The notes beneath the pieces were generated by a model. It did no database searches. It saw only the letters and a program-made list of their open reading frames with translations, and was not told where the DNA came from. A program made the translations under genes and the position numbers. Positions 17,503-25,588 of a stretch of DNA of 64,000 bases are shown in pieces (positions within the stretch are counted from its first letter, which is position 1; every line of letters begins with the position of its first letter). The stretch comes from Marinomonas pollencensis (lineage in GTDB: Bacteria > Pseudomonadota > Gammaproteobacteria > Pseudomonadales > Marinomonadaceae), in assembly GCF_003387375.1 (NCBI RefSeq), contig NZ_QUNG01000014.1:1-64000 (forward strand), written 5' to 3'.

Positions 17503-17664
17503 TTATAACGGTGTTAGTGGAATGCTTGGGGTGTTTTTCACGCCAATCATTTCTTGCCGTTGAATATCATTCGGCTGAACGACCGAGATAGTCGGATTAC
17601 TTTTATGCCATATAAAAGCGGAGGCCGCTAATAGGCAAATAAATAAGCTAGACATTAGTTTCAT
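17503..17664 (-). CDS. Small hydrophobic-leader protein, 53 residues
   Basis: A short gene of 54 codons including the stop, beginning MKLMSSLFICLLAASAFIWH and continuing with a polar tail that ends in IPLTPL. The first 19 residues form a signal peptide or membrane anchor. It starts five bases after the stop of the outer-membrane-type protein upstream and ends 15 bases before the ProQ-domain gene, so it sits tightly inside the same series. That spacing, the typical leader and the absence of any overlapping alternative support it as real. Function unknown; I do not recognise a family. Confidence 0.6.
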   Translation of the reverse strand: MKLMSSLFICLLAASAFIWHKSNPTISVVQPNDIQRQEMIGVKNTPSIPLTPL

Positions 17665-17669
17665 ATGGC

Positions 17670-18146
17670 TTAGAAAGTCAGTCCAGCTCCGACCATCACA
17701 TGTTGATCGTATTTATTGCTATCGCTATTTAGTAGCTTAACAAAGACATCTAATCGGCTTGTGTTAGATGTAGCAATACGAAATCCCGCTTCAGGGTAGT
17801 AAACATTTTCGTCAAAGAAATCAATACCTGCGCCAATAAAGGTCCAGACTGGAGAGCCTGGCAATACTTGGAATGCAGGGGTAACACTATAATAGCGTCC
17901 ACCTAAACCAATGGCACTTTCTGGATCGTCACCTAATGAAAAGGCAAAACCACCATACAAAGAAAAGTTTGATGGTGTAGTAAATTCCATCATGGTGCTC
18001 AAAATAGAGGTTGTGCTGCCGGTGTCATCGTCAGTTGAAGGGCGAACGGCGGTTGCCTCAAAGCTTAGCAAACTGGCAACTTGGCCATCCTCCGCAAGGG
18101 CATTACCGCAGAACAAGAGTAGCGTAGCGAATAATAAAGGTCTCAT
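17670..18146 (-). CDS. Small outer-membrane beta-barrel-like protein
   Basis: 158 residues with a clear signal peptide (MRPLLFATLLLFCGNALA, cut before ED). The mature part alternates polar and aromatic residues in short strands (FSLYGGFAFSLGDD, GLGGRYYSVTPAFQVLPG, FIGAGIDFF) and ends in Phe, as outer-membrane barrels do. It is probably an eight-strand barrel or periplasmic beta protein; no enzymatic motif is visible. Its ATG overlaps the stop of the coiled-coil gene upstream (ATGA at 18146-18143), so translation is likely coupled. Family not identified. Confidence 0.65.
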   Translation of the reverse strand: MRPLLFATLLLFCGNALAEDGQVASLLSFEATAVRPSTDDDTGSTTSILSTMMEFTTPSNFSLYGGFAFSLGDDPESAIGLGGRYYSVTPAFQVLPGSPVWTFIGAGIDFFDENVYYPEAGFRIATSNTSRLDVFVKLLNSDSNKYDQHVMVGAGLTF

Positions 18147-18373
18147 TGTTTGTTATCCAATTGATTAAGACGGTTTAGCATTTCTGACAAGGAAGATTCC
18201 CAGTTGGATTGCTGCTCAGAGCGTTGCGTTAGGTTTGTTTCTAGTTCGTTCTTCTCTTCGCTTAATTCGTAATTTTGCATTTCTAGCTCAGAGATTCTCT
18301 GGCGCAGAGAAGAAATTTCTTCAACCGCTTCGTTGATGCGTTGTTCTAGGTGGTGAAGTAATTCGTTGTTCAT
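18143..18373 (-). CDS. ZapB-like small coiled-coil protein
   Basis: 76 residues that are almost entirely heptad coiled coil (LEQRINEAVEEISSLRQRIS and onward), ending in QQSNWESSLSEMLNRLNQL. That ending closely resembles E. coli ZapB (QQNGWQERLQALLGRMEEV), a cytoplasmic protein that links the Z ring to the nucleoid. The identification is by general pattern, and short coiled coils match each other easily. It starts 56 bases after flgT ends and overlaps the following gene by four bases. A good ribosome-binding site (AGGATAAACAAA) precedes the ATG. A role in division is suggested by similarity only; its position behind flagellar genes is unusual. Confidence 0.6.
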   Translation of the reverse strand: MNNELLHHLEQRINEAVEEISSLRQRISELEMQNYELSEEKNELETNLTQRSEQQSNWESSLSEMLNRLNQLDNKQ

Positions 18374-18429
18374 TTTGTTTATCCTAAAATATAAAAAATC
18401 GCTTTATTAAAGTAGCGTTATGATGAAAA

Positions 18430-19620
18430 TTACCAAGCAATCACAACATCTTGTTGCTGAACGTTTAATATCTGTGCGTCAACCGCGAGTTCACCAATAG
18501 AGAAGTTTGGTTGGACTTGCTTGATAGTAACATTGATATTGGCATTATTCAGTTGTGTCTGTGTTGTTTGGTTTTGATTAAATATTTCAAAACGGCGATA
18601 AACGCCTAATTTGTCTCCTTGCTTGATACCAGATAAAGAGCCTGCCGAAATATGTATGCGATTGCCTTCGGTGCGAAAGATGCTTGCAATAAAGGGCTGG
18701 CAGCGTAGTTTTTCGCTGCTATCAATGGCGCTTTCTCTAAGTATCTCACGGACCACTTTACCATAATGAACAGTCCAAAATTTGGCACTGCCAAAGCCAA
18801 CGCGAGCATTATCAGCGATATCCCAGTCACCAATTTCACTGTAGCGTTTTTGGAAAAACAGCGCGCCGCTAAAACTGTCATAAATATACAGGTCTAGAAC
18901 GAAATTTCGATCTTTTGGTGTGGCATCCTCTTGATGGCCATCTGGGTCGTCTGGTGTTCTTAAGTACAAAGGGCTAATGTCGCGGATTACCCCGCTGACA
19001 ATGTATTGCACACCCAGTTGTTGTCCGAGGCGGGTAACATTCGTTAATGCGCCTTGGTTGTTAATCGCCGATGGCGCATTAATCAAATCTGGGTAGATGG
19101 CCACATTAGTCGCATTTAACGCGCGCAGGAAACCTTGCTTGTTAATCGCATTGGCCAGGTCTCTTGGTAGTTCGCGGGAAATATTGTCGAGTCTACCTAA
19201 GCTGGCTTGTTCAGGTTTTTGTAATTTGAAGCCTGTGATCGCCACTGACTTTTTGTAAAAATTGGTCGCACCATTGCTGCACTGGGAGTCAGGGGTGACA
19301 TTGACGCGGGCAATAACCGTAAGAAAGTCACCTTGGCGTTCTTCATGCAGTATTTTGGCTTGTTGTACACGTCCTGCACTGCGAATTTTAAGGTCAGAAT
19401 CTAGGTCGCCATTTTTCAGACGGTCATTTACGCTCACTCGCGAACTTGATTGAAGTACCGCTTGTTTGATGGCTTGTTGCGTCGCACGATAGCGAGCATC
19501 GTCTACGTCATCGTTATAAACAATGGCCTTGCCTGTCGCCGTCACCGTTTGTGCAAAGCTAGGCGCAATGGACAGCAGTGACAGCGTAACAAAGAGAAAA
19601 TATTTAACGGTGAAAGACAT
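18430..19620 (-). CDS. flgT: Flagellar assembly protein FlgT
   Basis: 396 residues with a signal peptide ending SFAQ. The three FlgT regions can be followed: an N-terminal part with VTATGKAIVYNDDVDDARYRA, a middle domain with ITGF and GVQYIVSGVIRDIS (a TolB-N-like fold), and a C-terminal part with the SLSGIKQGDKLGVYR turn. In Vibrio FlgT forms the periplasmic H ring, which stabilises the basal body and holds the sodium motor stator. A marine bacterium with a polar sodium-driven flagellum would fit. Its ATG overlaps the flgP stop by one base, a strong sign of co-translation. Confidence 0.85.
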   Translation of the reverse strand: MSFTVKYFLFVTLSLLSIAPSFAQTVTATGKAIVYNDDVDDARYRATQQAIKQAVLQSSSRVSVNDRLKNGDLDSDLKIRSAGRVQQAKILHEERQGDFLTVIARVNVTPDSQCSNGATNFYKKSVAITGFKLQKPEQASLGRLDNISRELPRDLANAINKQGFLRALNATNVAIYPDLINAPSAINNQGALTNVTRLGQQLGVQYIVSGVIRDISPLYLRTPDDPDGHQEDATPKDRNFVLDLYIYDSFSGALFFQKRYSEIGDWDIADNARVGFGSAKFWTVHYGKVVREILRESAIDSSEKLRCQPFIASIFRTEGNRIHISAGSLSGIKQGDKLGVYRRFEIFNQNQTTQTQLNNANINVTIKQVQPNFSIGELAVDAQILNVQQQDVVIAW

Positions 19621-20237
19621 TATTCAATCGTATAAAAGTTAGCAGTGGTGTTCGGGCTTGCAGCATTAACCGTGTTGTGGCTTTGATGTGTTCGACAAAG
19701 CGGGTTGCTGCTGATCGCGCTTGGTGTGCTGACACATTCACGGAAGTTTTCCTGGAGTGCCATTTCAACAACGGTTTCAAAGGTTCCATCTTCATGTTCG
19801 CGTTGTGAAACGACCTTTGCCCCGACTAGATAAGAGTCGATGTAAGAGCGCAATTCGTCGTGTTGTAGCACCATGTTGTTCAAGGAGCTGGAGCCGTCCA
19901 ATTTCAGACCGTATACACGCTCGGAAAGGTTACGGTAAGCATCCAATGTGGAGCTGCGTAATGCCATCAAGCGCGCTTGAGATTTTGAAAAGCGTTTGCT
20001 AGTACTTACTGCCGCATAGCCAGTCGCATTAATGATAATAGGTGGCTGCTTAACAACGCGTCGCACACTGCTTTGTGGCGATTGATTCAAGATCGAGCTC
20101 GCTCCCATGTCGACTGTGTTGCCGTTACAAGGACCGACGGTAGTACACTCTTCGCCTGTTCTTTGGAATAAATTCTGACAACCTGCAAGTGCAATACTCA
20201 TTATGGCGATGGAAAATAGTTTAAAACCTGATGTCAT
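19620..20237 (-). CDS. flgP: Flagellar lipoprotein FlgP (LPP20 family)
   Basis: Lipoprotein of 205 residues. The leader MTSGFKLFSIAIMSIALAGC ends in a lipobox with Cys as the first mature residue. The core PPIIINATGYAAVSTSKRFSKSQARLMALRSSTLDAYRNLSERVYG followed by VVEMAL is the LPP20/FlgP signature (residues roughly 70-165). The segment is quoted only to show the pattern: AtGyAa, then Ar-a-DAyrnLaE-vyG. FlgP forms outer basal-body disks or the H ring with FlgO and FlgT; flgO is not adjacent here. The ATG at 20237 is chosen for the signal peptide; longer frames add 57 unlikely residues. A sigma-54-type promoter lies about 95 bases upstream. Confidence 0.82.
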   Translation of the reverse strand: MTSGFKLFSIAIMSIALAGCQNLFQRTGEECTTVGPCNGNTVDMGASSILNQSPQSSVRRVVKQPPIIINATGYAAVSTSKRFSKSQARLMALRSSTLDAYRNLSERVYGLKLDGSSSLNNMVLQHDELRSYIDSYLVGAKVVSQREHEDGTFETVVEMALQENFRECVSTPSAISSNPLCRTHQSHNTVNAASPNTTANFYTIE

Positions 20238-20329
20238 AATGGGGTCCCCTGATGGAAGTCCTTGTCGTGTTTTATGTAAAAAATCATGATAACTCTGCGT
20301 TATAAAAGTGCATTCTAAATGTATAAATA

Positions 20330-20345
20330 AGCAAAAAGCAGGCCA
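20330..20345 (-). promoter_or_regulatory. Sigma-54 (RpoN) promoter upstream of flgP-flgT
   Basis: The minus strand reads TGGCCTGCTTTTTGCT, with GG and GC exactly ten bases apart as required for a -24/-12 promoter. It matches the consensus TGGCACGNNNNTTGCW except at two positions. RpoN control through FlrC-type activators is the known rule for mid-class flagellar genes in polar flagellates. The 346-base gap from 20238 to 20583 otherwise contains only this site, the flgP 5' leader (about 80 bases) and the divergent SOS box. Confidence 0.78.
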
Positions 20346-20550
20346 TGGCGTGTTTTGATGCATTTTATTTGCTGCAAAATGTAAACTATTTTGCTTACTA
20401 GCGTCCATGTTTAGGGGGGAAATAAGCCAGTTTCTAGCGTTTTTTTTGAGAAATTCATCGATTTTCTTGTTTTTCTCTTTGCTTCTTCAGTTGCTCTTGA
20501 GGGGCGAGTAGGAATTGCTATTGATTGTTTTGTTTCATTAACTGTGTAGA

Positions 20551-20566
20551 CTGGTTTTATATACAG
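20551..20566 (+). promoter_or_regulatory. LexA (SOS) box upstream of dinB
   Basis: CTGGTTTTATATACAG fits the gammaproteobacterial LexA operator CTG-N10-CAG with an AT-rich, TATA-containing centre. It ends 17 bases before the dinB start, where bound LexA would block the promoter. Confidence 0.85.
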
Positions 20567-20583
20567 TGTTTTTGAGTGTAATT

Positions 20584-21645
20584 ATGTTGGATCAGCGCAA
20601 AATTATTCACATCGACGCCGATTGTTTTTATGCTGCTATTGAGATGCGTGATGACCCTAGTCTGGCGCAAGTGCCTTTGGCAATTGGTGGTTCATCCCAG
20701 AATAGAGGGGTATTAAGTACCGCAAATTACCTGGCACGCTCTTTTGGTGTTCGGTCGGCGATGCCCACAGCACAAGCGAAACGTTTATGTCCTTCTTTGG
20801 TTGTGATACCCGGAAATATGGAAAAATATCGCCTTGCCTCGCGGCAAATGCATGCCATTTTTCGCCAGTATACTGACATAATTGAGCCGCTCTCATTAGA
20901 TGAAGCGTATCTTGATGTGACAGATTGTGAAGCTTGTCATGGAAGTGCGACCAGAATCGCAGAGCAGATTCGTCAGCAAGTGAGGGAGCAAATAGGCATT
21001 ACTGTATCGGCGGGTGTGGCAACCAATAAATTCATCGCCAAGGTTGCCAGTGATTGGCAGAAACCCGATGGTCTTACCATTATTACACCAGATCAGCAGT
21101 TTGAGTTTGTTTCACAGTTGCCCGTTAAGTGTATTTCAGGAATAGGTAAGGTATCACAAGAGCGTTTAGCGGCGTTGGGGGTATTTATTTGCTCGGACCT
21201 CCAGAAAATAGACTTTTCTATTCTACAAAAGAACTTTGGCAGCATGGCTTTTCGGCTCTCACAATATGCGCTGGGCATAGATAAACGGCCAGTACAAACC
21301 ACGCGGGAGCGGAAAAGTGTGTCAGTTGAGCATACTTTTTCTGAAGACTTATGCTCTTTAGAGTCTTGTTTAGCCAGGCTGCCTGAATTATTGGCGAGTC
21401 TAGATAAACGCATGGCAGGTCGTGGTTTAGAAGCTCAAGTTAGCAAATATTACCTCAAGTTAAAATTTAACGATTTTAAGCAAACGACAATAGAACAAGC
21501 GATCCAAAGCACTTTCTCAAAACAAGTTTTCTCCGCTTTATTGACGCGGGCTTACCAACGACAGTCACGTCCAGTGCGCTTAATCGGTGTGGGCTATCGG
21601 TTATCGACACCAGCGCCACGGCAGTTGGATATGGGTTTTGACTAA
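20584..21645 (+). CDS. dinB: DNA polymerase IV
   Basis: Y-family translesion polymerase of 353 residues. Catalytic acidic residues are visible in HIDADCFYAAIE and LSLDEAYLDVT; the fingers show YLARSFGVRSAMP. The helix-hairpin-helix region reads KCISGIGKVSQERLAALGV, and the little-finger domain follows with the VEHTF segment. No C-terminal beta-clamp peptide is obvious beyond the final RQLDMGFD, which could serve that role. The ATG at 20584 is used; a GTG 18 bases earlier overlaps the SOS box and is unlikely. Expression should be damage-induced through the LexA box. Confidence 0.93.
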   Translation: MLDQRKIIHIDADCFYAAIEMRDDPSLAQVPLAIGGSSQNRGVLSTANYLARSFGVRSAMPTAQAKRLCPSLVVIPGNMEKYRLASRQMHAIFRQYTDIIEPLSLDEAYLDVTDCEACHGSATRIAEQIRQQVREQIGITVSAGVATNKFIAKVASDWQKPDGLTIITPDQQFEFVSQLPVKCISGIGKVSQERLAALGVFICSDLQKIDFSILQKNFGSMAFRLSQYALGIDKRPVQTTRERKSVSVEHTFSEDLCSLESCLARLPELLASLDKRMAGRGLEAQVSKYYLKLKFNDFKQTTIEQAIQSTFSKQVFSALLTRAYQRQSRPVRLIGVGYRLSTPAPRQLDMGFD

Positions 21646-21838
21646 TGGCTAAAAAATGACCGTATTTTTGTCTTGCTGCTATAGTTAGTGCTGGAAGCAG
21701 CGCATAAGTTTTCTCAGCAAGACTCGTGGCGCGCGGTTCGCAATTTTCAGGACGCCTTTGCGTCTTGTTTGTATGCCTTCGCGCTGAGCTAAGAAAGCTT
21801 GTTCCTACCTTCCTTAAGTAATGTGGAGGTACTGTCTG

Positions 21839-22819
21839 ATGAATAGAAATCCCAAATTATTAAATGGTTTTAAGCATGAAATGCCTGCATCGTTGGCGGG
21901 GCGTTTGCGTTTTGAAGTGGAGCAAACACTAAAAAGCTTGTATGCCGATGAAGCCTTGGTAGATCAACTGGGGGCCTTGTATTTGCCGTTTTCTACCTGG
22001 TTGAGCAGTAAGGCGAAGTCAGCTCACGGCCCACTGATAGTCGGCTTAGGTGGTCCACAAGGGGCTGGAAAAACCACATTTAGCCGGGTGGTGAGTCGAG
22101 TCTTGTGCAAGGGGTTTGATTTAAAAAGCATTGTGGTGAGCTTGGACGATTTATACAGCACCCGTAAAGATAGGCTTCACTATGCGCAGAATACACACCC
22201 TTTATTTGCCACTCGTGGGGCTCCTGGCACTCATGATATTAATATGGCTTTGATGCTGTTTGAACGCTTACGCAACTTAAAAGAGGGTGAAGTAATGATG
22301 TTGCCAGTGTTTGATAAGTCTATAGACGACCGTAAGCCCGTGCATTTATGGACGGAAGTGCAAGGGCCGGTGGATGTGATTTTTCTCGAAGGTTGGTGTG
22401 TGGGTGCATCTGGATTGGGGGAGGCGCTTGCTCAACCCATAAACCGCTTAGAAGAAGAAAAAGACAAGGATGGTGTATGGCGAAATCTTGTAAATCAGCA
22501 TTTACAAGAAGGTTATAAAGAGCTGTTCGCCAATATCGATATCATGATGTGGATGGAGGCGCCGGATTATGATGTGGTTTATCAGTGGCGCAATAAGCAA
22601 GAACGCCTGCTAGAAGCCCATTTGCATGATATTCATGGCGGCGTCTTGGATACCTTGGATATTAAAGTGATGTCTCCTGAAGCGTTAAAAGGTTTTATGC
22701 AATATTACGAACGTTTAACGCGACATTTGATGGCCACCATGTCGGAGCGATCAGATGTGGTCTTTAAGCTCAACCATAAGCAGGAAGTGGTCGGCTTGCG
22801 TTTTCCGGTAGAGCATTGA
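21839..22819 (+). CDS. P-loop kinase of the D-glycerate 3-kinase type
   Basis: 326 residues with a P-loop GGPQGAGKTT near residue 70, the SLDDLY motif and an RGAPGTHD segment. Further on come PVFDKSIDDR and FLEGWCVG. This combination is that of the plant-type glycerate kinase / YggC-like family, related to pantothenate and uridine kinases. The probable reaction is ATP-dependent phosphorylation of D-glycerate to 3-phosphoglycerate, in the cytoplasm. GGAGG sits nine bases before the ATG at 21839, so that start is preferred over an ATG at 21821. The neighbours give no pathway context. Confidence 0.8.
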   Translation: MNRNPKLLNGFKHEMPASLAGRLRFEVEQTLKSLYADEALVDQLGALYLPFSTWLSSKAKSAHGPLIVGLGGPQGAGKTTFSRVVSRVLCKGFDLKSIVVSLDDLYSTRKDRLHYAQNTHPLFATRGAPGTHDINMALMLFERLRNLKEGEVMMLPVFDKSIDDRKPVHLWTEVQGPVDVIFLEGWCVGASGLGEALAQPINRLEEEKDKDGVWRNLVNQHLQEGYKELFANIDIMMWMEAPDYDVVYQWRNKQERLLEAHLHDIHGGVLDTLDIKVMSPEALKGFMQYYERLTRHLMATMSERSDVVFKLNHKQEVVGLRFPVEH

Positions 22820-22959
22820 TAGGCTGGCGGTTAAATTGGGTTGTGGGTTAAAGAGTTATCTAGAATAAATTTTTGTCGATATAATAGGCTATTACTGAAA
22901 AAACATGACCTGAGTGAGATGCTTCTGGTTTATATTTTTTCTTTGGTAGCCTTTTTTTT

Positions 22960-22983
22960 GCCCGTATTCCGGGCCTGTTTTTT
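22960..22983 (+). terminator. Terminator-like hairpin between the glycerate kinase and esterase genes
   Basis: GCCCG (22960-22964), loop TATTC and CGGGC (22970-22974) are followed after two bases by a run of T. It also sits within 20 bases of the esterase start, whose ribosome-binding site (GGAG) follows directly. Confidence 0.6.
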
Positions 22984-22993
22984 GGAGTGAAAA

Positions 22994-23662
22994 ATGACGG
23001 ATTTGTTGCCCAGCGTGTTACTAGAGACTGCAGAAAACCCAGATGCAGCCATTATTTGGCTACATGGTTTAGGGTCTGATGGGCATGATTTTGAGTCCAT
23101 TGTGCCAGCTTTAGGTGTTCAGCCAGATCAAAAATGGCGTTTTGTGTTTCCTCATGCGCCGCAGCGTCCAGTTACAGTGAATGGCGGAATGATGATGCGC
23201 GCTTGGTATGATATTTATGAGATGACCTTGGAGCGCAAGGTGGATATGGCGAATATCGAAGAGTCATGCCAACAAATTGAAGCACTAGTGCAGGCTCAGA
23301 TTGCCTCAGGTATTGATGCGTCGCGTATTGTGTTAGCTGGGTTTTCACAAGGCGGTGTGATTGCCTATCAATTGGCGTTAACTTCACAGCACTCGTTCGC
23401 TGGTGTTATGGCGCTTTCTACTTATCTTGCTAATAAATCTGACCTTCCTGCGGCAGAAGATTGCAATAACGGCGCGACTCCGTTCTTGATTCATCATGGG
23501 TCTCAAGATCCTGTGGTTTCTCCTAGCCTAGCGATAGATGCCAAAAACGCTCTTAATGAGCGGGGCTTTGAGGTTGAATATGCCACTTATGATATGCCTC
23601 ATTCGGTGTGTCCAGAGCAGGTTTCGGATATTTCAGCATGGTTGCATGCTCGTTTATCTTAA
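22994..23662 (+). CDS. Phospholipase/carboxylesterase family alpha/beta hydrolase
   Basis: 222 residues with an alpha/beta-hydrolase fold. The oxyanion region is WLHGLGSDG and the nucleophile elbow is GFSQGG with Ser118. Asp172 in HGSQDPVV and His203 in PHSVCPEQ complete the triad. This is the small carboxylesterase / acyl-protein-thioesterase-like family (EstB of Pseudomonas fluorescens type), acting on short acyl esters. No signal peptide is present, so it is cytosolic. GGAG precedes the ATG closely. It appears monocistronic. Confidence 0.9.
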   Translation: MTDLLPSVLLETAENPDAAIIWLHGLGSDGHDFESIVPALGVQPDQKWRFVFPHAPQRPVTVNGGMMMRAWYDIYEMTLERKVDMANIEESCQQIEALVQAQIASGIDASRIVLAGFSQGGVIAYQLALTSQHSFAGVMALSTYLANKSDLPAAEDCNNGATPFLIHHGSQDPVVSPSLAIDAKNALNERGFEVEYATYDMPHSVCPEQVSDISAWLHARLS

Positions 23663-23834
23663 GCTCATCGGGTAAAGATAAGCGAATACCTGTGTTGGTT
23701 TGAGCCAAGTAATAAAAAGACCGCTGTTTAGGTCATGTTTTTGTGCCTGTCAGCGGTGGCAACTTGTTTACGGCTATTTTGTCAGCTGAGTCTAACAAGG
23801 CGTATTGCTAGCTTCCTTAAAGGGGGAGAATGAA

Positions 23835-24632
23835 ATGACATTAAAATGCGAAGAGTTACTGGCGTTTGCATTGCGTATTGCAGAGCAAGCCGCAACCATG
23901 ATGCAGCAAGCGAGAGAGACAAAGGCTTTTTCGGCGGATTATAAGGCTGATCATGAGTTGGTGACGTCAACAGACCTTGCGATTGACCGTTATTTATGCG
24001 GAGAAATATCGGCGGCTTACCCTAGTCATTGCATTCTGTCCGAAGAGTCTTCTCCCAATTTATTGTTAGGAGAAGCCCCCACCTGGGTCATCGACCCCAT
24101 TGATGGGACGGTGAACTATGCGCATCAGCACCGACATGTGGCTGTGTCCATTGCTTTGTATGTGGATGGGCAGCGCTTTTTAGGTGTGGTTCATGCTCCG
24201 TTTTTAGAGGAGTGTTATTGGGCGGTGAAAGGGCAAGGCGCCTATCTAAATGGAGCGCGTTTGAAGCTAACGGACACAGTGAGCTTACGCAATGCTTTGG
24301 TTGCAACAGGGTTTCCTTATCAAAAGAACGCACTCGAGCCCTTGATAAAGCGCGTTTCCAATGTGTTGCATCAATGTCAGGATATACGCCGCAATGGATC
24401 CGCAGCACTGGATCTTTGTTGGTTGGCAGCAGGGCGTTTACAAGCCTATTACGAGTCGGTAAAACCATGGGATATGGCTGCTGGAGCATTGATTGCCTGC
24501 GAAGCTGGGGCTGTATTGGGACGCTATGATGACGTGACGTCTGACTGGCCTCTGGAAATTAATGGCGATGCTCTATTGGTTTGTGTTCCTTCCTTATACG
24601 AGCCGATGCAACAAGTGTTGGCACTGGATTAG
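23835..24632 (+). CDS. Inositol monophosphatase family protein
   Basis: 265 residues of the lithium-sensitive, magnesium-dependent phosphatase fold. Metal ligands are seen in LSEES near residue 70 and DPIDGTVNY at 87-95; the second signature is WDMAAGALIACEAG. The RRNGSAALDLCWLAAGRL segment is typical of SuhB-like members. Substrates in the family include inositol phosphate, fructose bisphosphate and 3'-phosphoadenosine 5'-phosphate, and sequence alone does not decide. The ATG at 23835 has GGGGGAG upstream and removes a 10-residue leader in the longer frame. It is probably not the only IMPase of the genome. Confidence 0.85.
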   Translation: MTLKCEELLAFALRIAEQAATMMQQARETKAFSADYKADHELVTSTDLAIDRYLCGEISAAYPSHCILSEESSPNLLLGEAPTWVIDPIDGTVNYAHQHRHVAVSIALYVDGQRFLGVVHAPFLEECYWAVKGQGAYLNGARLKLTDTVSLRNALVATGFPYQKNALEPLIKRVSNVLHQCQDIRRNGSAALDLCWLAAGRLQAYYESVKPWDMAAGALIACEAGAVLGRYDDVTSDWPLEINGDALLVCVPSLYEPMQQVLALD

Positions 24633-24714
24633 CACCTGTTCGTGTTCCTTAAATTACTTACATCATGAGTCAGTCAAATTGAACGCTTTCTCATTATAAA
24701 TATTGGATTTTGTT

Positions 24715-25179
24715 ATGTCTTTTACTGCATTTATATTACTTCTTGTCGCCAGTGTTGCTGTTATTGCGGCATCACTTTGGTTTATTTTTCGTCAGCTCAA
24801 GCTCAACCGTCTTCGTGAATCGAGAATACGTGAAGGGGAGTCCTTTGTGGCAGAAGAGCGTCAAAAACGTATCGAAAGTATTCAGATATTATTAAAAGCA
24901 GTGACAGTCGATGAAAAGCTGACTTGGATAGAAACCAGTATCCGAGTGAAAAACTTGTTGGATCAGTTAAGTATTGATCTATCACAACACGATGATATTT
25001 CGGCCTTTTATATCATTACTGAGAAAACAGAGCATATTCCGACCCATGAACAATGGAAAAGCTTACCAAAAGAAGCGCGTAATAAATTTAGTAAAGAGAT
25101 GATGGGTTATGAAACTGAACACCTTGAGCATTTGAAACGTGCTAAAGCCGCTTTGTTAGACTATTCTTTTGATTCATGA
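24715..25179 (+). CDS. DUF2489-type single-pass membrane protein
   Basis: 154 residues. One transmembrane helix (FILLLVASVAVIAASLWFIF) at the N-terminus is followed by a charged cytoplasmic domain with RQKRIESIQILLKAV and LTWIETSIRVKNLL. This is the pattern of the DUF2489 family, whose function is unknown. The ATG at 24715 puts the helix right at the start. Its stop overlaps the start of the next gene by four bases, so the two are probably made together and may act as a pair at the inner membrane. Confidence 0.7.
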   Translation: MSFTAFILLLVASVAVIAASLWFIFRQLKLNRLRESRIREGESFVAEERQKRIESIQILLKAVTVDEKLTWIETSIRVKNLLDQLSIDLSQHDDISAFYIITEKTEHIPTHEQWKSLPKEARNKFSKEMMGYETEHLEHLKRAKAALLDYSFDS

Positions 25180-25547
25180 TTTTACAGTTCGTACTTTCTG
25201 TTTTTTTGTGTTTTTGTTTACTGGTATCGTTGCTGGTGTTTTATTTAAAACATAAATCTAAAATGCCTTATTATCGGTTAAGCCAGAATGACTGTACTGT
25301 TTTATTAGAGAAGGCAGTCAATGGTCTCTTGCTGGAATATGATTGGAATGTTTTTATTGGCATGACAATCCGAGATGATGAGCAATTTGAACAGTTGCGC
25401 GAAGTGTGTCTTATGATTGACGAAGAGCATAAAAGAGGAGCCCAACTGATTGATGGGAAACTCTATGTGCGTTTCAGTAAAGCTGGATTAAAGCAATTGT
25501 CTGACTTGTTAGACGAATGGCGACATAAAGTACATTATGCCGCTTAG
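25176..25547 (+). CDS. Hypothetical single-pass membrane protein, 123 residues
   Basis: Starts in an ATGA overlap with the DUF2489 gene. The first 22 residues are a transmembrane helix (LQFVLSVFLCFCLLVSLLVF), then a soluble domain of about 95 residues beginning YYRLSQNDCTVLLEKAV. Segments such as NGLLLEYDWNVFIGM and GLKQLSDLLDEWRHKV suggest a compact alpha/beta fold. I do not recognise a family. Its layout mirrors its upstream neighbour, with one helix and a cytosolic domain, which supports a functional pair. Confidence 0.65.
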   Translation: MILQFVLSVFLCFCLLVSLLVFYLKHKSKMPYYRLSQNDCTVLLEKAVNGLLLEYDWNVFIGMTIRDDEQFEQLREVCLMIDEEHKRGAQLIDGKLYVRFSKAGLKQLSDLLDEWRHKVHYAA

Positions 25548-25588
25548 CGGCTTATATCTTATTAACGTTAGATTAAGGATTAAAGCAC

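Noticed and set aside
18374-18429. Terminator between flgT and the ZapB-like gene
   Set aside because: A CGCT...AGCG hairpin with six T exists but its stem is irregular, so co-transcription cannot be excluded or claimed.
21751-21771. Terminator of dinB
   Set aside because: GACGC-CTTT-GCGTC is only a 5-bp stem and the following TTGTTTGT is a weak T tract more than 100 bases past the gene.
23720-23757. Small RNA or terminator at the ACCGCTG / CAGCGGT palindrome
   Set aside because: The arms pair over 7 bp, but the 24-base centre pairs poorly and no promoter or T run accompanies it.
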